Assembly (NCBI GenBank): GCA_029959085.1
Contig: JARWIR010000002.1
Coordinates: 32,203,733 to 32,267,732 of the forward strand
Reading direction: 5' to 3'
DNA length: 64,000 nt
Origin: Nemophila menziesii
Lineage: Eukaryota; Streptophyta; Magnoliopsida; Boraginales; Hydrophyllaceae
The stretch's first letter is position 1. Every line of letters starts with the position of its first letter. Of this stretch, positions 35,230-46,692 are shown one piece after another. A program made the position numbers and the translations under genes. The notes under the pieces are model-generated. The model had not been told where the DNA came from, searched no databases, and saw nothing but the letters and a program-made list of their open reading frames with translations.

Positions 35230-38200
35230 ATGGAGGACGGATCAGAATTGGGGGAGTTAGGGTCGAATGTTAGGTCTGGAATGAAGAGAGAGTTTGCAAT
35301 GTTAATGAAGGGCCAAACGGAAGTTGGTATTTCAGTTAGTCCGAGGAGAGTTACAAGGGCACAGAATGTGGCTATGAGTAATGAGCAGAGAAGGGTTACA
35401 AGGTCTAGGAATGTGGCTTTGAATAATGGGTTGCGTGAAAATCTTGGGGGTAATGTGAAGATCCCAAGTTCTGAAGGGAAAAAGCGGAAAAAAGAGGCAA
35501 AAAAATTGGAATTTGGTGATGAAAGGGAGGAGAAGATCGGAGCCATTGAAGAAGATGAGCCAAAGAGTGATGTAGTGAATGGGTATGAGGAGGGTAAAGC
35601 TAATGTTGCAAAAATGGGGAACCAAGAAGATGGAGTTAAGGTTATAATTGAAAGACAAGGAGCTGAAGCAGAGAAGAATGATGGTGTAAAAAGTAAAATA
35701 GAGATGGATAGTGATGCAGTGAAAAATGTAGTGGAAATTGAAACTGAGAGTAATGTAATTAATAATATCGTTAAAGTTATAGATGATTGTGAAATAGTGG
35801 GAATTAAAGTAAATGGTGAAGGAAGTGGGGAGAATAGGTTTTCAGTGAAGCCTTTTAAGCGTTTTACTCGCTCAGCTTTAAAACAAAAGGATGATGCTAC
35901 AGAGATGTCTGGGACAGGAGATATTTTGGTTACTGAACCTATGGAATGTGATGCAGTAAGTCCTGTAACTACGTCATCAAAATCCAATAAGGTTGGGTTA
36001 AAAAATGTTATGGTTAAGTTAATGGAGCTTCTACAGACTGGTTTACTTGAGGGTCTATCTGTGCAATACAAGGTAAAATCTAAGTACTGTATTGCAAACT
36101 TGTAATTTAGAGTTAACTTTTGAAAACATTGTAGGCTAAAGGTCAATCTGAATTTGGACTTAGTGGTGTAATGAGAGGCTCTGGAATATTGTGCTCTTGT
36201 GATACTTGCAATGGAAATAAGGTAAGACTGAGTCTTTCTTTTTAATGACTTTGCGTGCATATAAATATGTATTTTCTTTTTATTATATAGGTTGTGAGCC
36301 CTAATCAATTTGAGTTACATGCGGGTAATAAACGTGTGAATGTGGGTAATGCTAATAAACGCATGCTAGAGTGTATGTATTTGGAAAATGGAAACACGCT
36401 TTATGATGTATTGAATCTTTGCAAGAATGGTCCTTTAGGTCCTTTAGATTCATTAGAATTAGCTATTCAAAACGCTGCTGGTTGTTTAACTGCCAAAAGG
36501 TCTATCTTTTGTCTAAAGTGCAAAGGTATGCTATTGATTCATTCATTTATTTTTATTCCTTTATTTATCATTTTCGTATAATTTATAGTGTTGATGAATT
36601 AATGTAGGAGCTTTACCCGAAACTAACATTGGTAAAAGAATGCTTCATTGTGATTCTTGTGTAGTTCCAAAGGTGTCAGAACATGCCCTTAAACAGGGCA
36701 CTGACAGTGATAGGTAGGTACAGTTGATAATTTCCTTTTTTAGTCAATTAATATTGATTATGTATGTATGTATGTATGTATGTTGTTTCAGGTCTGATAT
36801 ATGTGGTTCAGATACAAAGTCATGTGAGCAAATTGCTTCAAGTGTACGCAAGTGTAAAAGTCAAGGACGTATAACTAGAAAGTAAGTATAAATGTGTATA
36901 ATATGTACATTATTATGTTATTTTCACTAAGATATTTTGTATAATTTTCTTCTACAGAGATATAAGACTCCACAAACTAGTATTTGAGGAAGATGTGCTT
37001 CCTGATGGAACTGAATTAAACTATTACCTTCATGGGAAGGTTAGTTAGTTAGTTAGTTAGTTCAAACTATAATCTATTTGTAACTGTTTTGAAATATTTC
37101 AACAGAAATTGCTTGAGGGTTACAAAAAAGGTGCTGGAATTTTCTGTTATTGCTGTGAGAGCGAGGTACATAAATAATACATACATTTTCATTTCATTAT
37201 TTATTTTTGTTATTATATCTTTATTACCTTTTTTAATAGGTGAGCGCTTCACAATTCGAGGCACATGCTGGTTGTGCAACAAGGCGAAAACCGTAAGTAT
37301 AAATGTTTAAAGTATTATTAATAAGCGGTTATTAAATTAAGATTGGGTTTCCACAGTTACCATAATATATTTACATCAAATGGTGTGTCACTACATGAGT
37401 TATCGGTGAAACTATCGAAAGAAAGAAAGGGATGTGCGGAGGAAAATGATGATTTGTGTTCTATATGTGCTGATGGAGGGGATCTTATATGTTGTGACAC
37501 TTGTCCTAGAGCTTTTCATGCTGAGTGTGTTTCTTTAGAGAGGGTCCCACAGGGTACATGGTATTGTAGATATTGTATAACTTTGTTTGAGAAACAGAAA
37601 TTTGTGGAATATAATGAAAATGCAGTAGCTGCTGGTAGAATTGCTGGTGTTGATCCTTTAGAACAAATTAATCAAAGATGTTTTCGTATTGTTGAAACTT
37701 TAGATGCTGATTTATGTTCATGTGTACTTTGCAGGTTTGTAATTTTTTTTTTTTTTTTTTTTGAAAAAACCGTGTACTCATGAATTTGGTGTGTACAGGG
37801 GTAATGATTTTAGTAAATCTGGATTTGGACCACGAACAGTGATAATATGTGATCAATGTGAGAATGAATATCATATAGGGTGTTTACAAGAGCATAATAT
37901 AGATGATTTGAAGGAATTGCCAAAAGAGAAATGGTTTTGTAGTGTAAAATGTAGAGGAGTTCATTGTGCTTTAGAAAAAGTTGTTGGTGAAGGAGAAATG
38001 AAGCTTCCACAAAGTGTATTGGATATTATTATTAAAAAGAAACAAGATTTAATTGATACAGATAATGATGATGTAATAAGTTGGAGGTTATTTCGTGGGA
38101 AAATGGTTGATGAAAATACTAGGAAGTTTCTTTCTGGTGCTGTTACTTTATTACATGTAAGTTAGTTGTGTGTATTCATATTGATTGATATAACAAGATA

Positions 38201-38916
38201 CTCATTAGTTTGTATTGTATTGTAATATTATAGGAGCGATTTAACCCAATAGCTGTTAACAATGGTAGTCACCTTGATCTTATTCCACAGATGGTTTATG
38301 GGTAAGAAGGAATCACATTATTTTATTTATATTTATATTTATATTTATATATTTTCTTTCTTACTATTTTTTTTTTTGTTTGTACAGAAGAAGCTATAAA
38401 GATCAAGACTTGGGTGGAATGTTAACTGCTATACTTCTTGTTAAGTGAGTGAACCAACAAATTAATCATTCTCCTTTCTCTGCTTTAACCTTATATGTAT
38501 GTATGTATGTATGTGTGCAGCTCCGTAGTGGTATCAGTTGGGATATTTAGAATATTTGGGGAGGAATTAGCAGAGCTTCCATTAGTTGCTACGAAAAGTG
38601 AATATCAAGGGAAAGGATATTTTCAATGTTTGTTTGCGTGTATGGAGAAGCTATTGGGATCTTTAGATGTTAGAGATTTGTTACTTCCAGCTGCTGAAGA
38701 AGCAGAGGCATTATGGATAAATAAGTTTGGTTTCAAAAAAATCACTAAAGAAGAGGTATTTATTTATTTATTTATATGATTTATTTAGTTTCGACGAATA
38801 TTTGTATGATATTATATATATTGCAGGTGAAGGAGTTGCGCAAAGACCACCAAATGATGGTTTTTCAAGGAACTGCAGTGTTGCATAAGCCAGTAGAAAA
38901 AGATAACAAGAACTAA
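35230..38916 (+). CDS. PHD-finger and GNAT acetyltransferase-like nuclear protein (14 exons)
   Basis: By GT-AG splicing with a continuous frame, the exons are 35230-36072, 36135-36221, 36291-36525, 36608-36713, 36792-36881, 36958-37039, 37106-37165, 37240-37292, 37357-37734, 37799-38156, 38234-38301, 38388-38444, 38521-38755 and 38827-38916, giving 913 residues. The long charged N-terminus has two RRVTRxxNVA repeats (about 38 and 55). Two Tify/Jas-like TPL-binding-type modules follow (about 300-390, with VSPNQFELHAG; and 490-540, with VSASQFEAHAG and SNGVSLHELS). Next are a PHD finger with all eight ligands (about 553-592, CSICADGGDLICCDTCPR to WYCRYC), a second Cys-rich PHD-like region (about 640-692), and a GNAT fold (about 715-880) with the acetyl-CoA loop YQGKGYFQ. 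This is the order of Arabidopsis IDM1-type 'Acyl-CoA N-acyltransferase with RING/FYVE/PHD zinc finger' proteins, which act on chromatin. The first ATG is used; no frame defect is seen, so the gene looks functional. Orthology to a particular family member is not settled. Confidence 0.92.
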
Positions 38917-40109
38917 GTTTAGGATATTATGAATATGATTAGAGAAACTATGGCCAATTTTTGGAATGTATATATAGACAGGGTCCAGGTTTTGTTTTGA
39001 TTTTTGATGAATGACGATTGATTGATATTCTTGGTAGTATTACTCTACTCTTCTCTAATACTACATGCTGTTACATATTTTGCCAGTTGGATGTTTTGTT
39101 GTAAGATCTGAGATGCTGGATGTTTTGTTTCAATATTATTAACTTAACCTTTTGGTTTGGTTTGGTTTGGTTTTAATACATGTTATAAATTGTTTGCTTA
39201 ATCTAATTTTCTAGCATAATTGTGGATATTCTCACTCCCCTGGTAGGGTGGTCAATCATGTCTTCCATGAAAATCGAGAAAATTGTTTTCCCCTAACCTA
39301 ATGTTCTATGAAAATTGAGGAGCCCAAGGTTTAGAATTCTTTTACTAGTTACAGATGATCTCAAGGTAATATGGAGTCTTTCATTCTTTAGTGATATTTG
39401 ATAGATGGTAACTAAAATGGTGATATTTAACAATTTGACATAGTTAGGGTTTTCATTTAAATTCCTTTGTAGTTTCCAAAGTACATATCTTAACCATTTG
39501 ATATTTGATATGCTACGGTGTTCTGTTGAAAGAATATATACACTCATGGTAGTTTTGCTTTTAAAAGAATACAAACACTTTACCATTTAATATGAATAGG
39601 GTGTTCCGTTGAGAGTAAATTTTCAGAAAATTATTTTTGTTTTCACGTCGATTTCACATTCTTTAATAATATAACAGTGTTTTCATTTAATTTTTTAAAA
39701 AGCTGTTTCTATTCTTTGTAGTCAAACACCTTTTCATTAATATTTAAAAAAATATAAAAAATAAAAACAGAAAATATTTATTATTTTCATGAATCAAACG
39801 GCGGGGCGTTAACTATTTTGATGGTTTCTAAATCCTAGAAATGCATCTTTACTCCTAACTCATAAATGACACAATTAGGATCGAAAATGCATCCTTACTC
39901 CTAACCATAAATGACAACTAAGATAGAATGACAACATGTTTACAAAAGGAATACAAATTTTTTAACCTTGTAACGGCAGTTTAACCAAAAGGAACATATT
40001 AAGTATAATGGCAAATCTATTTTTCTTTTATCTAAATATATATATATTTTTGGTCAAGTACAAGAACGAAAGTTATTTACTAATACAATTAGAATAGATT
40101 CTACTAATA
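38917..40109. other. 3' UTR and intergenic sequence after the PHD/GNAT gene
   Basis: The first 150 bases are probably 3' UTR. The remainder is AT-rich, with no gene or repeat I can support. Several short near-repeats (AAATGCATC...TACTCCTAAC near 39840 and 39885) are present. Confidence 0.4.
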
Positions 40110-41408
40110 TTACTAAAAAACTCCACAAACGAAACACGTGGACAACTAGAAATGTCCATGTTATTTCTAACACATTTAGCAAGGATGTCAGCAACTCCGT
40201 TAAACTTCCTTTTAATATTAATGACCTTCCAATCCAGAAATCGTCCTATACCTCTTCTTTAGTGATTTTTTTAAACCAAACTTATTCATCCATAATGCCT
40301 CCGCTTCTTCAGCAACTGGAAGTAACAAATCTCTATCATTTAAAGATCCCGATAGCTTCTCCATACACGCAAACAAACATTGAAAATATCCCTTCCCTTG
40401 ATATTCACTTTTCGTAGCAACTAATGGAAGCTCTGCTAATTCCTCCCCAAATATTCTAAATACCTTGAACTACCTCAAGTCGAACTCTAAACGCCGATTA
40501 ATACCTTGAACTACCTCAAGTTTGTCAGAGTAGAAAGAACTACTCTTAAAACCGAGATTTGCTGCAGATCTCATGGCTATGAGAACGGCCCTCGCTTCTA
40601 GTAATTACCTTTTTAACTTCCCCCTCTTTATTAACTGCAAGAGATGTCATACTGGTTGGGTCCCAGCTGTTGACGTAAGAAGAGTCGCATAACCAAATAT
40701 TTTCAGTTTCGTCTCTCAGAATCGGATTATTATCATCCTCAATTTCGATTTGCTTTTCTGATTTATTAGTCTTTCTTTGGTTCACCAATTCTGTCTCTCC
40801 AAATAGGTGTTTAATTATACACTTCGTTTTGTCTATAATATCGGTACCAATCTTTGATCCCATCCATTACCCGAATAGCTTTCAATGATATTTATCATCC
40901 AATCGCCTATCTTTTCATTGGTGTTTTCATCGATCCTAACTTGTAATTGACAATTCGCCCAAACACCTTTACTAAAAGGGCATTTGAGAAAGATGTGCTC
41001 AATAGATTCTACTCCAGATTCACACCATTAACAGGTATCATCCTCAACACATTTCCTCTTTTTTAAGTTATTCTTTGTTGAAATAGCGTTATTATGAATC
41101 TTCCATGCAAAATTTCTGACCCTTAAAGGAACATTTGATTTCCATATTAGTTTGTATAGTTTCTTGTTATTTGATTCTCCACCGTTAGACGATTGTCCCA
41201 ATTTATCTTCTTCTATTTGTACAAGCTGGTGATACCCCGATTTAGTCGAATAATTACCATCTTTAGTTGCCGTCCATATAATCGAATCCTCCTTATCTAA
41301 CTGCATGATCGGAATTTTTCGGATCTCCATCACATCTCTACTAGTGCATGTTTTGTTTAAAGTTTCAAAATTCCAGTTTGTCATCTCTTTATTAAAAAAT
41401 TCAGCCAC
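40110..41408 (-). pseudogene. L1-type LINE remnant with embedded host exon
   Basis: On the minus strand, 41408-41028 is a zf-RVT region (DSIIWTATKDGNYSTKSGYH, KLYKLIWKSNVPLRVRNFAW). Remnants then lead to an RNase H-like domain (IWLCDSSYVNSWDPTSMTSL near 40680; SSSFYSDKLEVVQGI near 40520) and finally KRKFNGVADILAKCVRNNMD (near 40190-40130). The RNase H part is interrupted by 215 bp copied from exon 13 of the neighbouring gene (40249-40463). It is broken by frameshifts and stops. Together with the LINE remnant at 32497-34529 on the other strand, it flanks the host gene. Confidence 0.8.
40249..40463 (-). pseudogene. Inverted partial copy of exon 13 of the PHD/GNAT gene
   Basis: The reverse complement of this stretch matches 38544-38759 almost base for base (roughly ten differences by eye), covering FRIFGEELAELPLVATKSEY through to the exon end. 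Similarity stops just past the splice donor. A small indel near the end disrupts the reading frame. It lies within the RNase H part of a LINE remnant, next to a 20-bp direct repeat (40461-40480 and 40502-40521). It is not a gene, but it could give antisense transcripts to its source exon. Confidence 0.9.
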
Positions 41409-41911
41409 TCTTGATATTCTGCAGTCTACTGGTTTTCCAAGCTTGATAATGACAAATCTATTTATTTATTCATAAGAAAATTTTACATGCATCATCACGC
41501 TAGAAGCCTTTTTTATATTGAAAAATATATTTTTCCAAGATTTAATTTAATACAATAAAGAAGTACAAAAAACTTACTTATTCACCACGTCATGTAAACC
41601 CCCTTTCCATGAGTATAGATATTTTGTAATAATCATGCGTCATCTTAGATTGCCAATTGTCGCAATATATTTTGACCCTCACTAGTTCCTGCACATTATA
41701 GAAATGGGACTATGTACAGTCGAAGATAAAGCTTGTTCCCCACTATGACATAACAACCCACCTATGTATGCAGTTGGTGAGCATCTTAAGAATCCTCTGG
41801 CAGTTTGCCATCAGTTAGATACAACATTTTACCCATCTTCTCCCCACCTTGGCTGGGTCTACCATTAGTTTGAATCATATTGCATGCTTGGTGTTTCTAA
41901 TTTATGATACT
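41409..41911. other. Unassigned region left of element F
   Basis: This is mostly AT-rich. On the minus strand, around 41780-41880, a short open piece reads QTNGRPSQGGEKMGKMLYLT and stops after PEDS. It could be a stray coding fragment but is too short to assign. Confidence 0.3.
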
Positions 41912-42248
41912 CAAAAACAGTGATTTGTAACAGCATTCCAGATTCCATTCCTATCTAATAAATTCTTCGAATCAAATTTTCTCGCCTTTGACTTTTACAA
42001 TTGATCTTTGACTTTAATTCTTGATTCCTTTCCTTGTCTTGGTGTTCCATCTAATCCATGGACCTACAAACTTTGCACTAAAACAAACCATTTAAAGTGC
42101 AAAAGCTTTAAAAATGAAATGAACTAAATTCTAAGGGAAGAAAACGCAATATAATCAAATAAGCTTAAAAGTCTATCAAATAAGTCAATTAATCACCTAT
42201 AATGATGTCTCTTAAGGGCATATAATTATAACAAAAGAGGAGAGATCA
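41912..42248 (-). repeat. Truncated 3' LTR of element F
   Basis: On the minus strand it starts at 42248 (TGATCTCTCC) after the polypurine tract and matches the first about 340 bases of the F LTR (48294 downwards) and the C LTR. It breaks off at about 41912 at ATACTCAAAAACAG, a phrase also present at 47952. Confidence 0.8.
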
Positions 42249-43509
42249 AGACCCCAACTCAAACCTTTGTCGTCCCGACAAAGTAAAACAAAACAAAGGC
42301 CCAAGGTAAGAATCAACATGCAGAATCTAAAGAATAAACCCAAAGCAAAAATCAAAATAAAATTACAACCTGAGAATTAATGTACACATACACCTACCCT
42401 ACAAAATCAAACACATAAATAATTTCAATCCAAAATTAACTTCACAATGCTAGAAGATTACACTTTATACTTAGCTCGAGATGGTACCTATAGGGTGTTC
42501 ATCAATCTTTACTCACTTTGAAAGCTCCACTTAACTTACTCCCTATTAGTAGAATTGTCAGTTCACTATGTACCCAGGAGTCACGAGGACTTTACGGTTT
42601 TAGCGTAGGCTTAGGGACGGTATGGTACATTTGGATAATGAAAAGTGAGCTTTTGGCTCTCTCCACTAGCCTTCAACAAACTGTCATGAGCTTGATCTAC
42701 ACTCACATATGATCTCACTCACTTGACGCATAAATTTAGCGTCCCCAAATAAACCCAACCTATCAATATCATCACAAAAATATTCCTTTGCCGTTTCTTT
42801 TATTTCAATATTTATCCAATCACTTTTTTTGTAAGTTAAACATGACATTCTTTTTAATGTGAGATGTCATGCTAACTTATTTTCTCAATTTTTCTTTTCT
42901 TTTCTCTTTTTTTTTCTTTTCTGAAACCAGCAAAGGAATTTACAATAAAGTGCATAATCATTCAAGCACATCACAAATCTACTCAACAGATGTAATAACA
43001 GATTCCCTCACCCAAACTCAAACTCAAGGACAACTAGTCTTAAGCAATCGTGATTCAAGTGCGGGTCATATGGTATAGTCCTAACATCTAAAGGATAAAC
43101 TTATAATGTGGCTTCAAAAGAAAGGCTTAAAGGCTTAAAAATGGGGCTAAGAAGGATATAACATTTAGTCATGGGTTAGAAAGCTAAAAAGGTATCAAGT
43201 GGCTATCAAAAAACTGCCTCTATCATTTTCCTAGTTACATAGTTCACCTCTAGTTCATAATTAAGTGGGTTCTCTACTCATTTAGGTCTCACGTTCTACA
43301 CACCACTCATTCTTACCAAGTACAAGCTTACTTCTTTTCCATTGTTCATTAATTTACAACAAGTATGCTTATGGGGGCATTCGACAAACTCTACTTTCAA
43401 ATTATTCCTTAAACTAATTTTTATTTGATTTTAAATTTTTTTGAAAAGCCGTAAAACAAACACATAAAATTGGGATGAGGCCACGATACCCCACCCCAAA
43501 CTCAAAAAC

Positions 43510-43529
43510 GAGTCGTGTCCCTACGACTC
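43510..43529 (-). other. Conserved hairpin 1 (element F copy)
   Basis: The minus strand reads GAGTCGTA-GGGA-CACGACTC: seven pairs, with an A:C mismatch next to the loop. The second F unit has the same (near 49611-49630). A polypurine-like GAGTTTGGGGTGGGG follows on the minus strand. Confidence 0.65.
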
Positions 43530-43639
43530 GAAAAGACTCTATAAAACGAATAAAAATTATATACACTACAAAATGAGGAAAGGATAGGAAAACATATCTG
43601 GATCGACACTAGGCCGATTACGTGTAGTCTCAGGTTGAG

Positions 43640-43880
43640 GTTCTTAATATTTCTTTATCAAGCTCTAAAAATCATTACTTGTTGCGTTCATCTTGAATAA
43701 AGTGTTCTTCATTACCTCGAACTCTTTTGTCATATTTCCCAAGTTTTCATCTTTTCCTAGCTCTCTAAATCATCATCTCCTCTGCGAAAATCTTCCCTCA
43801 ATACCCAACTTTCTTTCTTCATCATGTTCCTCGTACCTTTTCCAACCTTCATGGTCATCTTTGATGACCCCAAACTCAAT
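43640..43880 (-). pseudogene. Second ORF of element F, core deleted
   Basis: The minus strand has the usual ORF2 context (TTTGGGGTCATCAAAG then ATG near 43880). About 30 codons follow (MTMKVGKGTRNMMKKESWV) and then a coiled-coil-like tail (TKEFEVMKNTLFKMNA), with stops. The whole central domain found in B and C is missing. The second F unit (about 49740-49985) has the same structure. Confidence 0.6.
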
Positions 43881-44366
43881 CGTTTACCTACTTAAAGATT
43901 ACTTGCAAAATATATAATGGTAGGCTCAAACAATTCTCAATTCCTCCAATAAATAACTAAACAAAAATCTGAATTCCCAACTGGTAATAGAAAGAAAAGA
44001 AGAGTTCTAGTATTTTACCGGATTGGCCGTGGAATTTGTGATGATTTGATACCTTGCACTTGCAATTTCCAACCTTCAAAGTACAAAATCTATTGATGAA
44101 ATTTGTGTCTTTGGATGTTTGTTGAAGGTGGCACAGTAGTGGGATTGGTGATTTATTTGAGATGGGTCATCAATATCTATGGTGTTGGAGAGGTTTAATG
44201 GGTAGACTTTAAGCTCTTACTGAAGAAAAAGATTTGGATTAAAGTATGAATCTTTGGTGTTTGGAAGAATGTATGATATGATCGAGTATTTGGATGAATG
44301 GTTTGGTGTTTTAATGGTGTGTTGCATGTGTGAATGGAGTTTTGGTTCTTTCCTTTATCATTTTCG

Positions 44367-45046
44367 AAGACGCAACTAGTAGTTGTGTGTAAGTGGTCAA
44401 GATACAGTAGGGGTTTGCCGTATTATTGTTATTTTGACTTCTCCATTGGATAGATCTCGAAAAAATACGCGGTTTATGGCTGAAAAAACAGTTAATTCTG
44501 ATACCCGAGTGCAAAGTTATGGCGTTCCGAAGTTTCTGCGTATAAGCAACTCTTTCACGGGGTCGGCATACCGGGCGCGAATAGCCAGCTCTCGGCAACG
44601 CAATAATTAGTTGCGTATAGGCAACTCCATTCCAGTAGGTTGGGTATCGAGCACGAATTGCCTACCCGCTGGACGCAAAGAGTTGCGTATTCGCGCAGAT
44701 TCTTTTTTTTCTTTTCTCGATTTCTCCTTGCCTACACTTCAGATTCTTACGAAATTTATACTCATTTTCATTGGAAATTGTGTTACAGATCCAATGGACT
44801 ATTCAGATTTTTCATTGGGGGCAACAATGTTCTGTTTTTCCTCGTTTTACCTTCTGGAATTGCTCGAGACAAAATGTTGGCGCTGTAGCACTTCAGTTTG
44901 GCTGGCATACCGAACAAGAGACCGGCCTACCGGTCGCGCGAATTACTTTTTTGGCGACGCACTTTATAGCTGCGTGTAATTGCTCCGAGGAAAGAATGTT
45001 TGATCCTCGTTGGCCGCATACCGGTCAGGTGACCGGCTAGCCGGTG
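44367..45046 (-). repeat. CpG-rich palindrome cluster of element F
   Basis: Pairs are 44901-44914 with 44921-44934 (ACCGGCCTACCGGT) and 45012-45025 with the perfect palindrome ACCGGCTAGCCGGT at 45032-45045; both pairs have centres 20 bp apart. A separate inverted motif, GTTGCGTATA...GCAACTC, occurs about five times between 44367 and 44965. The ACCGGCTAGCCGGT form is shared with element C. Confidence 0.72.
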
Positions 45047-45282
45047 CGAGAGATCAAATTTTTTACCAAAAACACGTTTTTTTTGCGCCTCACACCTGTT
45101 AACCCCAAACTCAAGGGTTAATATACCTGCAAAAATCATAAAACTCCAACCTTTCTCATTTCTTTAAAATTATACAGTAATAAACATCAATTAGTCTAAT
45201 ATACACTATGAATTTAAAGACATGAAAGCAATTTAAAACATGGGTTGTTGTCCCCTAAGAAGCACTTTTGTTTATTAAGTAT

Positions 45283-46536
45283 TTAAGTTCGACGCATTAC
45301 CTTCCATGAAGATGGTATTGAGGCCTTTGTGGTTCTCCTTCGCTTAATCTCGCCTCTTCCTTGATATGAAACTTTTGATACTTTCCCACCTAACATTTGA
45401 TTTAATCGATCTTTCAAAGGGGGTGGGTAAGTTCCTCGTTTCGCCTTTTTTACTTTCACGGCGAAACTCATTCTCCACCACATGATAGTAGATCACCGTC
45501 CTCAACGGTATAAGCTCATTTTTATTTCTCATTTCAATCTTGTGTTCATCTTTAAAATATGGTGGGTAGGTGCTCCTCCTTGCCGCTTTACTCTCGCGGT
45601 GTGCACCTTACTTGTATAGCGCATATTGATCCTTGTTGGTAAAGGAGGTGATTCTTCAGCTCTATTTTCATTCAAGATTCTTGGTGGAGATGGTACTTGG
45701 TAAACTTTTTGTGGTTGAGATTCAAATTCTATTCTATTGTGAACTTTTAATTCCTCAATTGACCCCTCAACCACTTCAGATTCATCTTCGCTTTCAACCC
45801 ATTCTTCCACTATTACCTCATCATATTTTTGCTGTGGAATCTCTCTAATCTCGATCACCTCTTCTTCCTTTTTTTCGTTTTATACCTTGATCATGTGCAC
45901 ACACCATAGTAATAGCAACTTATGTTTCAATTTCTAGGATTTTTGTTGCAACTCCTTCTTCCACCATGCTAACTAGATTTTCAACCACATGGCGGTCTCA
46001 ATTTATAATTGGCACGGTAGTCATATCACTATCAATAATATATTCTTTCAACACCTCCTCCTCCTCAACTACTTCTTCTTGTTGATCTCTTCTATCCCTC
46101 GGGGGAGTGGAATCTTCATAAGACTTGCTAACATTTTCAACTAAGTTAGGAGAGTTGTTTCGGGCAGCCATTTCATCTAGCATCTGTTGTATGAATGCAA
46201 GGGTGGCTTTGCTTTCCTCTTCTCTTGCCTTACGCTCAGGCTCTCTTTCCTGGAATTCCTCGTGGCTTTAGCAATTGTCTCCTGTAGTGCTTCTTGCTCA
46301 TAGTGATGAGGTGGATAGTGTGGAATGTTTTCAACCCACTGGTTATTCCATCCTTGCTCTTGCTGATAGTGATATGATGACTGCTGTTAATTATTCCCGT
46401 TCCATTGATTGTTCTATCCTTGCTCTTGCGGGTATTGATAAGGTTGTTGGTAGAAGTTACTACCCCATTGTTGTTCTCCCGAAGATTCTTCCCAATAGTC
46501 AAATGGATCGGGATTTGGGTAATGTACTCTATACAT
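45283..46536 (-). pseudogene. Degenerate ORF1 of element F, no recognisable Gag domain
   Basis: It starts at an ATG at 46536 (MYRVHYPNPDPFDYWEESSG). A Tyr/Gln-rich stretch follows, then Glu-rich pieces (AFIQQMLDEMAARNNSPNLV, EEVVEEEEVLKEYI), a further acidic piece (EIREIPQQKYDEVIVEEWVE) and a basic C-terminus (MSFAVKVKKAKRGTYPPPL ending near 45283), in at least three frames. I find no Gag core, zinc knuckle, protease motif or integrase tail, so this looks like a Gag-less derivative moved in trans. An origin from gag linker sequence is possible but unproven. Confidence 0.5.
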
Positions 46537-46668
46537 CTTTAAATAAAATTCGTGATCATTACCTGAATAGAGAACCTGTAAAAGAAAACAAACAAAACAA
46601 GCACAAAACAAAAAAAAATAAACAATTAAAACTACTTAGGGATTAAACACCGGGGTCACACGCTGCAA

Positions 46669-46686
46669 TCCCCGACAGCGGCGCCA
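46669..46686 (-). other. Primer-binding site (tRNA-Asp type), element F
   Basis: The minus strand reads TGGCGCCGCTGTCGGGGA, six bases inside the LTR end. Confidence 0.85.
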
Positions 46687-46692
46687 AAAACT

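Noticed and set aside
35091..36308. A 405-codon antisense frame over exon 1 of the PHD/GNAT gene
   Set aside because: It is low-complexity Ser/Thr/Leu-rich, the mirror of a Glu/Lys-rich exon. The sense gene has full splice and domain support.
36761..36784. TATG/TATGT microsatellite (also at 38496-38512), TTAG at 37040-37060 and TTTATA at 38325-38350
   Set aside because: Ordinary intronic simple repeats with no evidence of function.
43693..43917. Plus-strand frames at 43693-43917 and 49794-50018, similar to each other
   Set aside because: They are antisense to the second-ORF remnants of the two F units; similarity follows from the duplicated internal region.
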